Source: Stenotrophomonas aracearum (GTDB taxonomy: Bacteria; Pseudomonadota; Gammaproteobacteria; Xanthomonadales; Xanthomonadaceae). From it: a DNA stretch of 64,000 nt. The stretch spans positions 1,189,001 through 1,253,000 of the forward strand of contig NZ_CP115543.1 in the NCBI RefSeq assembly GCF_031834615.1. Reading direction: 5' to 3'. Every line of letters begins with the position of its first letter. The first letter of the stretch is position 1. The notes below the pieces were generated by a model. It searched no databases and was not told where the DNA came from. It saw only the letters and a list, made by a program, of their open reading frames with translations. Positions 1 through 9,266 of this stretch are shown here, piece after piece. Both the position numbers and the translations under genes were made by a program.

Positions 1-109
1 GCCATGGAAACATTTAGTTGAGTGGTCGCTCATTTATAGGCGCCTCCGCAGTCCAAATCAACCCCGCCTCCCCGCTGACAACGGCGTTCGTTCAGGCACT
101 ATAGGCGGG

Positions 110-131
110 GTAGCGCCGGGCTCTGCCCGGC
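110..131 (+). repeat. SMAG-type GTAG palindrome
   Basis: GTAG followed by an inverted repeat (GCCGGGC / GCCCGGC around CTCT) matches the short palindromes known as SMAG in Stenotrophomonas maltophilia. It ends right before the GAGGGAAA ribosome-binding site of the DUF1801 gene, so it would form a hairpin in that mRNA leader. Confidence 0.8.
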
Positions 132-143
132 CGAGGGAAACCC

Positions 144-572
144 ATGGCCACCTCCAGCACCCATGCAGCCCCGCGCCTGCTCGCCGGCGGGAACCCCCAG
201 ATTCCCAAAGGCGAGGGCGACGCCCCCGTGCAGGCGTGGATCGCCGCAGTACCCGGCTGGAAGCAGCAAGCGGCACGGCAACTCGACGCCCTGGTCGTGG
301 CGGCCATTCCAAAGGTCCGCAAGGCAGTGAAATGGAACTCGCCGCTGTACGCGGTCGAAGGCAAGGAGGGCTGGTTCCTGAGCATGCACTGCTACGCGCG
401 CTACATCAAAGTCGCGTTCTTCCGGGGCGCGTCGCTCGACCCGATGCCGCCGGAATCCTCCAAGAGCCAGGACACCCGCTACCTGCACGTGTTCGAGGAC
501 ATCCCGCTGGACACGGCTCAGTTCACCCGCTGGGTGAAGCAGGCCAGCCGGCTTCCCGGCGAGCGCATGTAG
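144..572 (+). CDS. DUF1801 (YdhG-like) protein
   Basis: A 142-residue cytosolic protein with no signal peptide or membrane segment. The core reads as DUF1801: PVQAWIAAVPGWKQQAARQL, then an aromatic stretch containing KAVKWNSPLYAVEGKEGWF and a C-terminal half around TRYLHVFEDIPLD. The fold is structurally characterised in iron-chaperone-like and YdhG proteins, but the biochemical role of the family is not settled. The ATG at 144 follows GAGGGAAA at a good distance. It stands alone; the next gene starts about 110 bp later. Family assignment is firm, function unknown. Confidence 0.85.
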   Translation: MATSSTHAAPRLLAGGNPQIPKGEGDAPVQAWIAAVPGWKQQAARQLDALVVAAIPKVRKAVKWNSPLYAVEGKEGWFLSMHCYARYIKVAFFRGASLDPMPPESSKSQDTRYLHVFEDIPLDTAQFTRWVKQASRLPGERM

Positions 573-684
573 GCCGCTGCCGGAACCCACCTTTCCACGC
601 GCCTGCGGTGGCAGACGCAACCAACTTCGGCAAAGATGGTGCGCTGCACGATCGCCCCGCGCGTCCGTGCATCCCCCATTGAAG

Positions 685-1833
685 ATGGAACTGCCTGTGC
701 TGAGTGTTGTTGGAGTGGTGCTTGCGTTGTACGTGGTGTGGCGGCTGATCTGGCCGCTGCGGGTGCCGGTCTCGCTGCGGGGGCCATTGGGCCTGCTGGT
801 GCTGGCCTTGGCGCTGCACCATCGGATCGTGGCGCGGTTTGCCGGCACCATGGCGTCCCCTGAAATTCCCAAGGCTGCCATTGCGGTGCTGGCCAGTGGA
901 TTCACCGCACTGCTGCTGGTGGCGGTCTTCCTGCTGGTACTGGACGCGCTGCTCCTGCTTTCGCGCCTGCTGGGCCAGCCGCGCATCGCCGACGCATTGC
1001 GTCGCAGCTGGCTCCGTCCAGCCGCCGGTGTGCTCGCCCTGGCGCTGGGCATCTACGGCGTGCAGCAGGGCATGGCCGTACCCAAGGTGCGGCAGGTCGA
1101 CGTCGCCATCGCCGGGTTGCCTGCCGCCTTTGACGGCTACCGGGTACTGCAGCTCACCGACATCCACGCCAGCCGCCTGCTCACCGGCGACTGGGTCACC
1201 CAGGTGGTGGCCGAAAGCAACGCGCAGATACCGGACCTGGTGGTGATCACCGGCGACCTGGTCGACGGCAGCGTGCGTGCGCGCTCCAACGACGTGCGCT
1301 CGCTGGGCCAGCTGCAGGCACCTGACGGCGTGATCGCCATCACCGGCAACCATGAGTACTACGGCCAGTATGCGCAGTGGATGCAGGCCTTCCGCGGTCT
1401 CGGCATGCAGGTGCTGGAAAACAGCCATACCCGGGTCACCCGCAACGGCAGCTCGCTCACCATCGCCGGTGTCACCGACCCGGTGGCCGCGCGCTATGGC
1501 CTGCCTATGCCGGACCTGAAGGCCGCGCTGGCCGGGGCGGATCCCAAGGATCCGGTGATCCTGCTGGATCATCGACCGAACCAGGCCGCTCCCAACGCCG
1601 CACAGGGCGTGAAGCTGCAGCTGTCCGGGCATACCCACGGCGGGCACATCGTGGGCATGGACCAGCTGGTGAAGCGCGCCAACGGCGGCTACGTCTCGGG
1701 CCGTTATGAAGTGAACGGGATGACTTTGTACGTCAGCAACGGCGCCGGGTTGTGGCCAGGGTTCGCCGCCCGTATCGGCGTTCCGTCGGAAATCACCGTG
1801 TTCACCCTGCGCCCAACCGTCACCACCCCGTAA
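685..1833 (+). CDS. Membrane-anchored metallophosphoesterase
   Basis: About 382 residues. The N-terminal ~140 residues hold four likely membrane segments. A calcineurin-type metallophosphoesterase domain follows, with its ordered metal-binding motifs: LTDIH (D-x-H), ITGDLVDG (GD-x-x-D), TGNHEYY (GNH-D/E) and, near the C-terminus, SGHTHGG (GH-x-H). Domain order matches the YkuE/YaeI-like membrane phosphoesterases, some of which act on UDP-diacylglucosamine or phosphate esters; the substrate here cannot be told. The ATG at 685 puts the first hydrophobic segment at the N-terminus; a GTG at 667 is possible. It is separated by 46 bp from the downstream FecI-like sigma gene on the same strand, so read-through is possible. 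Confidence 0.88.
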   Translation: MELPVLSVVGVVLALYVVWRLIWPLRVPVSLRGPLGLLVLALALHHRIVARFAGTMASPEIPKAAIAVLASGFTALLLVAVFLLVLDALLLLSRLLGQPRIADALRRSWLRPAAGVLALALGIYGVQQGMAVPKVRQVDVAIAGLPAAFDGYRVLQLTDIHASRLLTGDWVTQVVAESNAQIPDLVVITGDLVDGSVRARSNDVRSLGQLQAPDGVIAITGNHEYYGQYAQWMQAFRGLGMQVLENSHTRVTRNGSSLTIAGVTDPVAARYGLPMPDLKAALAGADPKDPVILLDHRPNQAAPNAAQGVKLQLSGHTHGGHIVGMDQLVKRANGGYVSGRYEVNGMTLYVSNGAGLWPGFAARIGVPSEITVFTLRPTVTTP

Positions 1834-1879
1834 CACGCAGCGCTTACCTTGCGCCGCACTTCAGGGGTGGGGCGGCACA

Positions 1880-2404
1880 GTGGCCGAGCAGGCAAGAGGG
1901 CGGCTGGCGCGGATGTTCGAGCAACATGCGCCGGTGCTTCGGGGCTTCTTCGTGCGCCGGGGGGCGCGACAGGACGCCGAAGACCTGGTGCAGGAGACGT
2001 ATCTGCGTCTGCTGCGTGCGCATGCGGGGCCTGGCGAGTCGATCGCCAACCCCGAGGCGTACCTGTTCACCGTCGCGCTGAACCTGGCGCGTGAGCAGGC
2101 CAGCCGCAGGCGCTGGGCCACGTTGCCGATCGAGGACATCGAACAGCTGGGCCAGGGCCTGGCCAGCGGGGAATGCGTGGAAGACGCCGCCGAACGCGAA
2201 CAGCGCCGCCAGCGCCTGCAGGCACTGCTGGGAACGCTGCCCGAACACACCCGCGCGGTGCTGGTGATGCAGTACCGCGACGGGCTGAGCTACAAGCAGA
2301 TCGCCGAGCGCATGGGCGTCTCCCCGCACATGGTGAAAAAGCACGTGGTGCGCGGGTTGTCGGTGTGCCGACGCGCGATGGGCGATGAGGAGGCACTGCG
2401 ATGA
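1880..2404 (+). CDS. ECF sigma factor, FecI type
   Basis: A 174-residue extracytoplasmic-function sigma factor with region 2 (RGARQDAEDLVQETYLRLLR) and region 4 (LPEHTRAVLVMQYRDGLSYK, then QIAERMGVSPHMVKKHVVRG, a helix-turn-helix). The FecI-like class is switched on when a TonB receptor signals through a FecR protein. The proposed GTG start at 1880 has a weak ribosome site; an ATG at 1913 would shorten the protein by 11 residues. It overlaps the next gene by 4 bp (ATGA), so sigma and anti-sigma are translationally coupled. Expected to transcribe the receptor at 3534. Confidence 0.92.
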   Translation: MAEQARGRLARMFEQHAPVLRGFFVRRGARQDAEDLVQETYLRLLRAHAGPGESIANPEAYLFTVALNLAREQASRRRWATLPIEDIEQLGQGLASGECVEDAAEREQRRQRLQALLGTLPEHTRAVLVMQYRDGLSYKQIAERMGVSPHMVKKHVVRGLSVCRRAMGDEEALR

Positions 2405-3462
2405 GCAGGCCCACGCTGCACCCCGCCGCGCTGACCCAGGCCGCCGCGCACTGGCACGCGCTGCAACGACAGGGCGACGTGTCGCCTGCGCAGCAGCGCG
2501 CCTTCCTGGACTGGCTGCTGGTCTCGCCCGAGCATCTGCGCGAGTACCTGGCCATCAGCGAAACCGCCGGTGCGCTGGGCGAGGCGCTGCGCGCGATGCC
2601 CGACGACCTGGACGTCCTGCTGGCCACGCCGGTGCCGCGCAGCGCCGACGACAACGTGGTGCAGCTGCCCGTGCGTGGCGCGACTGCGACCGCGCCGCCG
2701 CAGCGTCGCAGGCGCCGTTTGCCGGGCCTTGCCGCAGCCGCTGCGCTGGTGATGGCGGTCGGCATCGGCACGCCGATGGCTTGGCCGCGCACCAGCCATT
2801 ACGTTGCCGCGCACGGTCAACCGCAACAGATCCGGCTGAGCGACGACAGCCTGGTCCATCTCGATGCCGACAGTGAACTGTCAGTGCGCATGAGCCTGTT
2901 CGCGCGCCGGGTGGAACTGGAGCGCGGACAGGCCAGTTTCGTGGTTGCACCGGGCCGACGCCCCTTCGCGGTGCATGCCGGCGGGCTGAAGGTGACTGAC
3001 ATCGGCACCACCTTCGACGTCTCGCTGCAGCGTGAGCAGGCCCGCATCGCGGTCAGCGAAGGCCGGGTGCAGGTGCGCGGCGACAGTGGCCGTGGCCGCC
3101 TGCTGGCCGACCTCTGGGCAGGCAAGGTTGCGCAGGTCGACTACCGCGACCAGCGCGTGCAGATCCTCGACGAAGACGCGGCCAGCATGACCGCCTGGTG
3201 GCAGGGCCGCGTGGTGTTCCGCGACGAACCACTGCGCGACGTGGCCGACCGCTTCAACCGGCGCAACACGCAGCGCCTGCGGGTCAGCGACGACGCCGGC
3301 ATGCTGCGCATCACCGGCAACCTGCGCGCCGACGACCTTGGCTCGCTGCGCGCCTTCCTCGACCAGCAACCGGCATTGCAGACCTCGCAGCAGGGCGGCC
3401 TCATCGATGTGCGGATGCGCACGCCTGGCTTCGACGCTGTCAAAAAAAATTCATCGAAATAA
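2401..3462 (+). CDS. FecR-family anti-sigma / signal transducer
   Basis: 353 residues. The cytoplasmic N-terminus (AHWHALQRQGDVSPAQQRAF and DWLLVSPEH) is the DUF4880 region that holds the sigma factor. One membrane segment lies near residues 105-125 after an RRRRL positive cluster. The periplasmic FecR domain (about 140-250) contains the usual QQIRLSDDSLVHLDADS and DIGTTFDVS signatures, and a C-terminal DUF4974-like part (RDEPLRDVADRFNRRN) contacts the receptor STN domain in characterised systems. Overlaps the sigma gene by 4 bp. The receptor starts 71 bp downstream, completing a sigma / anti-sigma / receptor surface-signalling set. Confidence 0.92.
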   Translation: MSRPTLHPAALTQAAAHWHALQRQGDVSPAQQRAFLDWLLVSPEHLREYLAISETAGALGEALRAMPDDLDVLLATPVPRSADDNVVQLPVRGATATAPPQRRRRRLPGLAAAAALVMAVGIGTPMAWPRTSHYVAAHGQPQQIRLSDDSLVHLDADSELSVRMSLFARRVELERGQASFVVAPGRRPFAVHAGGLKVTDIGTTFDVSLQREQARIAVSEGRVQVRGDSGRGRLLADLWAGKVAQVDYRDQRVQILDEDAASMTAWWQGRVVFRDEPLRDVADRFNRRNTQRLRVSDDAGMLRITGNLRADDLGSLRAFLDQQPALQTSQQGGLIDVRMRTPGFDAVKKNSSK

Positions 3463-3533
3463 CGGTGCCCGATCCGCGCACTGCGGCCTCGTAGTTGGGG
3501 AAAGCCACCGCCATTCCCTCACTGGATCCCACG

Positions 3534-6500
3534 ATGCGCCGCACTCTGTTCCTTTCGATCGCCCTTGCCCTGCAGGCCACCGCGACCACCGCTGCTGCCG
3601 AACCCACCCGTGTTTCCGCCGAGGCCATCGCCTCGCAGCCGCTGGACCGGGCGCTCAACGCGCTGTCGCGCCAGACCGGGCTGCAGTTCGTCTACAACAC
3701 GCAGACTGCCGGCAACCCGCGCACGCCGGCGGTGCCGGCCGGGCTGTCCGCCGATGCGGCACTGGGCCGCCTGCTCGCCGGTACCGGGCTGCGCTACCGC
3801 TATCTCAACGAAACCACCGTGACCATTGAGTCGGACGCGGTCGGTACCGAGCCGAGCTCGGGCATGGTCACGCCGATGGCCGTGGCAGGCACCGACGCCG
3901 CACCGCTGCAGGCCGCCGCCACTGTCGAAGGCGTCAATCCGCAGAACCTGGAAACCATCCAGGTCACCGGCAGCTACAGCCGCAGCCTGGAGCAGGCGGT
4001 TGACCTGAAGCGCACCAACATCGGCTTTTCCGATTCGATCGTCGCCACCGACGTGGCCGACTTTCCGGAGCAGAACCTCGCCGAAGCGCTGCAGCGCGTT
4101 CCCGGCGTGACCATCGAACGCAGCAAGGGGCTGGGCACCAAGGTCAATGTGCGCGGCCTGCCGTCGGAGTACACGATGGTCTCGATCAACGACCTGGCGA
4201 CCGCGTCGGGCAGCGGTGGCCGCGACGTCGAGTTCGACATGTTCGCCTCCGAGATCATCCAGCAGGTCACGGTGCAGAAGTCGCCGACCGCTGCCGACGA
4301 GGAAGGTGGCATCGCCGGTTCGGTGAAGATCAGCACCGCGCGCCCGTTCGACTACAACGAGCGCAAGCTGGTGGTGTCGGCCGAAGCCGCGCACAACAGC
4401 ATCTCCGAAAAGGTGGACCCGCGCTTCGCGTTCCTGGCCGCCGACACCTGGGGCGACTGGGGCGGCCTGGTGTCGTACTCGCAATCCAAGCGCACCAACC
4501 GCACCGATTCCACCTCGGGCATCAATTTTCGCCCAATGTCGCGCTTCCTGAGCGCATCCGGCACCCGCGGCACCCAGGCCCAGGCCGTGCTGGCGCGCGA
4601 CGCCGGGGTCAACATCGTCAACCGCAACAATACCGACGAGACCAACCTGGTGGTGTTCCAGGACAAGGTCGGCGACCGCGTGTACCTCAACGAGCAGGAC
4701 AAGTGGGGCGCCACCGCCTCGCTGCAGTACAAGCCGAGCAGCAGCTTCAGCCTGACCTTCGATGCGATGCTCGGTGGCTACGACGCGACTGAAGACGAAT
4801 ACGACGCGGCGGCGTACTCCGCCTCCAGCCGCAGCACCCTGGACACCATCCACGAGTACGACGCCACCACCCTGTCCGAGTACGGCATGGTGGTCCTGCG
4901 CGATGTCTCCTACACCGCCACCCAGCACGAGATGCTGAGCAAGGAGCGGATCAACAAGACCGACTACAGCCAGTACAGCGTCGCCATGGACTGGAAGGGC
5001 CAGGACTGGTACGTGGACGCGATGGCCGGGTACTCGGGCGCAGAAAAGACCTCGGACTATTCCAACCTCAAGCACGTCGCCTATGCGCCGTCGCGTACCC
5101 GCTGGACCGGGCGCAGTGGCGAGACCGTTCCGAGCACGCCGGGCGGCTTCGACATGTACAACGCGTCGGACAAGTACCTGTTCGAGGCTTATGAAACCAC
5201 CCTGGAGAAGGTGGATGACGACAAGTATGCCGCCCAGGTCAACGTGACCCGGATGCTCGACCTGGCGTTCCTGCCGGCACTGCGCGACATCAAGTTCGGC
5301 GGGCGCTACACCGATCGCTCCAAGCAGCGCCAGTATGGCGAGCTCAAGATCACCGGCCCGTTGGCGGGCAGCAGCGCGTGGGTCAATACCCGCACGATGG
5401 CAGACAGTCCGCTGCAGTCGATCGGCGACATCGTTCCCGGCGGCGCCTACACCATCAAGGACCTGGACTGGCAGCAGATCTCCAACGGGTACGCGCGCAG
5501 TGCGTTCCGCTACGACGGCTTCTATACCCCGTTCGACGCCGGCCAGTTCTACCAGGTCGACGAGAAGGTGATGAGCCTGTACGCCATGGCCGACTTCGCG
5601 TTCGACATCGGCCACGTGCCGGTGACCATCAACGCCGGTGCGCGTTACGTGGACACCAAGGTCAACTCGTTCGGCTACCACCCGATCCAACGTCCGGACG
5701 GCAGTACCGGCTACACCGACACCCCGGTCTCCAAGGACGGCAGCTACGACGACCTGCTGCCCAGTTTCAACATGACCGCGGAACTGTCGCAGGGTCTGCT
5801 GCTGCGCGCGGCGGCCTCCAAAGTGATGATGCGCCCGGCGCTGACCGATATCGCCTACAAGCGCACCGCAAGCTGGGGCTCGTACCGCTTCACCGACGGC
5901 AATCCAGAGCTGAAGCCGACTTACGCCAAACAGTGGGAAGTGGGCCTGGAGAAATACCTGGACAACGGTGCGCTGTTCGCCGCGTCGTACTTCCGCAAGA
6001 ACATCGATGGCGTGGTGATCAACTCGCTCACCGGCGTGGTCGAAGACGTAGCGGTGTACAACGCCAACGGCACCTTGAACGGCATCTTCGACTTCGACGT
6101 GTACCAGCCCGTGAACGCCAAGGGCTCGTACCAGGTAGACGGCGTGGAGCTGGTCGCGCAGCTGCCGCTGGGCATGTTCACCCCGGTGTTGGAAGGCTTC
6201 GGCATCAATGCCAACTACACCATGCTGGACAGCTCGCTGGCCGGTGAGTCCGACCTGGGCATCCGCACCCCGATGCCGGGCCTGTCCGAGAAGACCTGGA
6301 ACTTCACTGCCTACTACGAGAACGACCGATTCGACGCGCGCGTGTCCTACAACCACAAGGACGAGTACGTGGAGTCGATCGGCTATGACATGTACCCGAT
6401 CTGGCGCGATGCGTATGGCCAGATGGACGTGTCGATCGGCTACCGGATCACCGACAACATCAAGGTCAGCCTGAAGGGCATCAACCTCACCAACGAGATC

Positions 6501-6590
6501 ACCAGCGGCTACACCATGGACCCGTCGTTCCCGACCATGTACGAGGCCTCCGGCCGCCGCATCAGCCTGGGCCTGCGTGCCGACTTCTGA
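3534..6590 (+). CDS. TonB-dependent receptor with N-terminal STN domain
   Basis: 1018 residues from the ATG at 3534, which places a clean signal peptide (MRRTLFLSIALALQATATTA) at the N-terminus; an upstream TTG at 3495 would give a less typical leader. The STN domain (about 30-100, QPLDRALNALSRQTGLQFVY) marks a transducing receptor. A plug with FPEQNLAEALQRVPGVTIER and KVNVRGLPSEYTMV follows, then a long 22-strand barrel ending in the terminal Phe signature RISLGLRADF. Length and C-terminus resemble the large Caulobacter/Xanthomonas-type receptors that take up glycans or other organics more than a classic siderophore receptor. It sits behind a FecI/FecR pair and 55 bp before a secreted PHP hydrolase, which suggests paired uptake and breakdown of one ligand. 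Ligand unknown. Confidence 0.92.
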   Translation: MRRTLFLSIALALQATATTAAAEPTRVSAEAIASQPLDRALNALSRQTGLQFVYNTQTAGNPRTPAVPAGLSADAALGRLLAGTGLRYRYLNETTVTIESDAVGTEPSSGMVTPMAVAGTDAAPLQAAATVEGVNPQNLETIQVTGSYSRSLEQAVDLKRTNIGFSDSIVATDVADFPEQNLAEALQRVPGVTIERSKGLGTKVNVRGLPSEYTMVSINDLATASGSGGRDVEFDMFASEIIQQVTVQKSPTAADEEGGIAGSVKISTARPFDYNERKLVVSAEAAHNSISEKVDPRFAFLAADTWGDWGGLVSYSQSKRTNRTDSTSGINFRPMSRFLSASGTRGTQAQAVLARDAGVNIVNRNNTDETNLVVFQDKVGDRVYLNEQDKWGATASLQYKPSSSFSLTFDAMLGGYDATEDEYDAAAYSASSRSTLDTIHEYDATTLSEYGMVVLRDVSYTATQHEMLSKERINKTDYSQYSVAMDWKGQDWYVDAMAGYSGAEKTSDYSNLKHVAYAPSRTRWTGRSGETVPSTPGGFDMYNASDKYLFEAYETTLEKVDDDKYAAQVNVTRMLDLAFLPALRDIKFGGRYTDRSKQRQYGELKITGPLAGSSAWVNTRTMADSPLQSIGDIVPGGAYTIKDLDWQQISNGYARSAFRYDGFYTPFDAGQFYQVDEKVMSLYAMADFAFDIGHVPVTINAGARYVDTKVNSFGYHPIQRPDGSTGYTDTPVSKDGSYDDLLPSFNMTAELSQGLLLRAAASKVMMRPALTDIAYKRTASWGSYRFTDGNPELKPTYAKQWEVGLEKYLDNGALFAASYFRKNIDGVVINSLTGVVEDVAVYNANGTLNGIFDFDVYQPVNAKGSYQVDGVELVAQLPLGMFTPVLEGFGINANYTMLDSSLAGESDLGIRTPMPGLSEKTWNFTAYYENDRFDARVSYNHKDEYVESIGYDMYPIWRDAYGQMDVSIGYRITDNIKVSLKGINLTNEITSGYTMDPSFPTMYEASGRRISLGLRADF

Positions 6591-6645
6591 TTGATCTCCC
6601 CCTGCCTGTCGCCGCGCGGCAGGCAGGGGCCTGCAAGGAACCTTC

Positions 6646-8013
6646 ATGCGTACTCTTCTCCTGCTGGCGCTGCTTGCGCCGGCCCTGGCCAGTGCGGCCA
6701 ACACGGACCCCGACGCAGGCCGCGACTGGCAGCCCGGCGACCATCATGTCCACAGCGAATGGAGCGTGGACTGGGACCGCAGCACCACGCCGCCTACGCC
6801 GATCCGTGGCGGCGACTCGTCCTACACCCGTACCCGCAACGCACAGCAGGCGCGCCACTTCGGCCTGCGCTGGATGGTGCACACCGACCACGGTGGTCCC
6901 GGACATTCGGCGGTGACCCGCGACCATGCGTATCCCGCATTGCTGCAGGCCCGTCGCGACGTGCCCGACCTGATCCAGTTCAACGGCATGGAGTTCGACG
7001 TGCCGGCCGGTGAGCATGCTTCGCTGATCGTTGCGCCCGGTCCGAAGGAAGGCGAGCAGTTGTTCGCCATCGAGCGCGACTACAGCCGCGGTGAGCCGCT
7101 GCAGGAAGGCAGCCGCGATACCCATCAGCACATGCTGGATGCGCTGACCCACATGCGCGGCCTGCAGCCGCTGCCGTTGATGCTGGTCAACCACCCCTCG
7201 CGCACTGCGACCGGGGCAGGGCAGTGGGGCGAAGTGACGCCGGCCGAGCTGATCGCGTGGCACGCCACGGCACCGCAGGTACTGGTCGGCATGGAAGGCG
7301 CACCCGGCCACCAGGCCACCCGCACCGAGCGCGGCCTGTACCGCAATGCGGCGGCGCCGACCTTTGGTGGTTTCGATCAGATGACCACGCAGGTGGGCGG
7401 CGTGTGGGACCGGATGCTGGCCGCCGGCACCCGGTTCTGGATCACCGCCAGCTCCGATTCGCATGTGAACCAGCGCGATGGGGGCAGCGATTTCGACCCG
7501 GGCGAGTACAGCAAGACCTACGTGTGGGCACGGCCGGAGGCAGATGACATCCTGGGCGGCGTGCGGGGTGGCCGCATGTTCGCCGTCACCGGCGACCTCA
7601 TCGATGCCATGGCGTTCAGCGTGCAGGCCGCAGACGGCGGCGCGGTGGCGCGGATGGGCGATGCGTTGGCGATCCCGGCAGGCAAACCGATGCGGATCCA
7701 GCTGCGCGTGCGCCGACCGGAAGCGCCCAATGCGATGGGCCAGCACCCCGCGCTGCAGCAGATCCAGCTGATCGTCGGCAGTGGCGGTGCAGATGCACCG
7801 AAGATGCAGACCCGCCGATTCACCGCGAAGGAGTGGACCCGGGAAGGCGCGTGGTACCAGGTTGCGTGGGAGCTGCCCGCACCGGCCGGCGGCGGTTTCG
7901 TGCGTGCACGCGGCAGCAACACCGACGAGCCCACGCCGCTGGCCGACATCAAGGGCGAGGACCCCTGGCAGGACCTGTGGTTCTATTCGAACCCGGTGTT
8001 CATCACGCGGTGA
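6646..8013 (+). CDS. Secreted CehA/McbA-type PHP metallohydrolase
   Basis: 455 residues with a signal peptide (MRTLLLLALLAPALASA, cleavage near residue 18). PHP-domain metal ligands are visible: HHVHSEWS at 33-40, HTDHGG at 79-84, the acidic site around NGMEFDVPAGEH, and ASSDSH further on. The CehA/McbA family includes carbaryl esterases, but most members have unknown substrates and probably act as phosphoesterases or esterases. The export signal places it in the periplasm or outside. It is 55 bp behind the TonB receptor on the same strand and is probably co-transcribed with it, so its substrate may be the receptor ligand. Family good, reaction unknown. Confidence 0.85.
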   Translation: MRTLLLLALLAPALASAANTDPDAGRDWQPGDHHVHSEWSVDWDRSTTPPTPIRGGDSSYTRTRNAQQARHFGLRWMVHTDHGGPGHSAVTRDHAYPALLQARRDVPDLIQFNGMEFDVPAGEHASLIVAPGPKEGEQLFAIERDYSRGEPLQEGSRDTHQHMLDALTHMRGLQPLPLMLVNHPSRTATGAGQWGEVTPAELIAWHATAPQVLVGMEGAPGHQATRTERGLYRNAAAPTFGGFDQMTTQVGGVWDRMLAAGTRFWITASSDSHVNQRDGGSDFDPGEYSKTYVWARPEADDILGGVRGGRMFAVTGDLIDAMAFSVQAADGGAVARMGDALAIPAGKPMRIQLRVRRPEAPNAMGQHPALQQIQLIVGSGGADAPKMQTRRFTAKEWTREGAWYQVAWELPAPAGGGFVRARGSNTDEPTPLADIKGEDPWQDLWFYSNPVFITR

Positions 8014-8092
8014 AGGCCGCGCCAGCAGGCGTGCACGGGGTGGTCACGGCGGCGCGCTGACCCTTGGAGACATCACCTCCCGCGAGCCGCCG

Positions 8093-8527
8093 ATGACCAC
8101 CCTGACCCTGCATGACCTGGCCAAGAAGATGGCCGGCATCGACTTCACCATGCTGCAGACCTTCGCCGACAACGGCGAGATCGCCGGCCGGCCGATGAGC
8201 AACAATGGCGATGTCGACTACGACGGCGACAGCTGGTTCTTCGCTCTCGACAGCACCGACATGGTCCGCGAACTGCAGGCCGAACCCAAGGTCGCGCTCA
8301 GCTTCACCGGCAGCAAGGGCCTGCTCGGCAAGCCGCCGCTGTTCGTGTTCGTGCAGGGCAAGGCACGCCTCGTACGGGACAAGGAGGTCATGCGCGAACA
8401 CTGGCAGAAGAGCCTCGAGCGCTGGTTCGAGCAGGGCATCGAGACCCCTGGTCTGGTCCTGATCCATGTCCACGCGCACCGCATCCACTACTGGGACGGC
8501 GAAGACCAGGGCGAGATCCGCGTCTGA
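8093..8527 (+). CDS. Pyridoxamine 5'-phosphate oxidase-like FMN-binding protein
   Basis: 144 residues of the split-barrel PNPOx-like / general-stress-protein-26 class: an N-terminal helix (LHDLAKKMAGIDFTMLQTFA), a GRPMSNNGDVDYDGDSWFFA strand pair where flavin phosphate normally binds, and a C-terminal WDGEDQGEI. It lacks the C-terminal domain of genuine PdxH, so it is unlikely to make pyridoxal phosphate. Stress-protein members bind FMN or FAD without a clear reaction. It is the first gene of a tight trio: the DUF72 gene starts 4 bp after its stop and a DNA glycosylase follows, which hints at a stress or DNA-damage link. Confidence 0.85.
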   Translation: MTTLTLHDLAKKMAGIDFTMLQTFADNGEIAGRPMSNNGDVDYDGDSWFFALDSTDMVRELQAEPKVALSFTGSKGLLGKPPLFVFVQGKARLVRDKEVMREHWQKSLERWFEQGIETPGLVLIHVHAHRIHYWDGEDQGEIRV

Positions 8528-8531
8528 GCCC

Positions 8532-9266
8532 ATGCCTGCCATTGTCCGCCCGTTGATCGGCTGTGCCGGCTGGTCCATCCCCAGCCGGTACGCCGATCTG
8601 TTCGGGCCGGGCGACAGCATGCTGGCACGCTACGCCACCCGATTCCCGGTGGTGGAGATCAACTCCTCCTTCTATCGTCCGCACAAACCCGCGACGTACG
8701 AGCGCTGGGCGGCCACGGTGCCCCCCGCGTTCCGCTTCTCCGTGAAGCTCCCGCGCACCATTTCCCACGATTCGGGCCTGGTCGGGGTGGGCAGTTTGCT
8801 GGATCGTTTCCTTGATGAATCCCTGGGGCTCGGCGCCAAGCTGGGCGGGCTGCTGCTGCAGCTCCCGCCGTCGCTGGCACTGGATCCGCGCCGGGCCGCC
8901 AGCTTCTTCCGCGCACTCCGCCGACGCACCGCCGTGCCGCTGGTCTGCGAACCCCGGCACGCCAGCTGGTTCACTGCACCTGCCGATGCGCTGCTGCTAC
9001 GCCACGATGTTGCGCGCGCAGGCGTGGACCCTGCACGGGTACCGTCGGCCGCGCATCCAGGCGGCGCGTCCTGTTGGCGCTACTGGCGCTGGCACGGATC
9101 GCCGCGCATGTACTACAGCGACTACGGCGAAACTGCGCTCGTCGGCCTGGCCGATCAGATGGGGGCGGTGGCAGCGTCGCCGCCGTGGGTCATCTTCGAC
9201 AACACAGCGCACGGCTTCGCCGTTGCCAACGCTGCACGCCTTCAGGAGCTCACCGCCGATGCCTGA
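8532..9266 (+). CDS. DUF72 (YecE-like) protein
   Basis: 244 residues of the DUF72 TIM-barrel family: GCAGWSIPSRYADLFGPG at the N-terminus, the VVEINSSFYRP motif, FRFSVKLPRTISHDSGL, CEPRHASWF, and a C-terminal WVIFDNTAHGFAVANA. Function in the family is not established; metal-dependent nuclease-like activity has been suggested. It starts 4 bp after the PNPOx-like gene and overlaps the following glycosylase by 8 bp, so all three are almost certainly one operon. The ATG at 8532 gives the family-typical start just before the first beta strand. Confidence 0.88.
   Translation: MPAIVRPLIGCAGWSIPSRYADLFGPGDSMLARYATRFPVVEINSSFYRPHKPATYERWAATVPPAFRFSVKLPRTISHDSGLVGVGSLLDRFLDESLGLGAKLGGLLLQLPPSLALDPRRAASFFRALRRRTAVPLVCEPRHASWFTAPADALLLRHDVARAGVDPARVPSAAHPGGASCWRYWRWHGSPRMYYSDYGETALVGLADQMGAVAASPPWVIFDNTAHGFAVANAARLQELTADA

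Noticed and set aside
19..32. TGAGTGGTCGCTCA, a possible TetR-type operator at the window edge
   Set aside because: Only five of seven base pairs match and the gene it would serve lies outside the window, so it cannot be supported.
667..684. GTG start for the metallophosphoesterase
   Set aside because: No ribosome site and it adds six polar residues before the first membrane helix; the ATG at 685 is preferred.
3519..6704. A 1061-codon minus-strand open frame opposite the TonB receptor
   Set aside because: It mirrors the codon structure of the real receptor gene; low-complexity His/Arg/Val-rich translation with no family resemblance. Similar antisense shadows lie opposite uvrA (53178-56063), ileS (61192-63969), the autotransporter (22312-24822) and the siderophore receptor (10914-13709).
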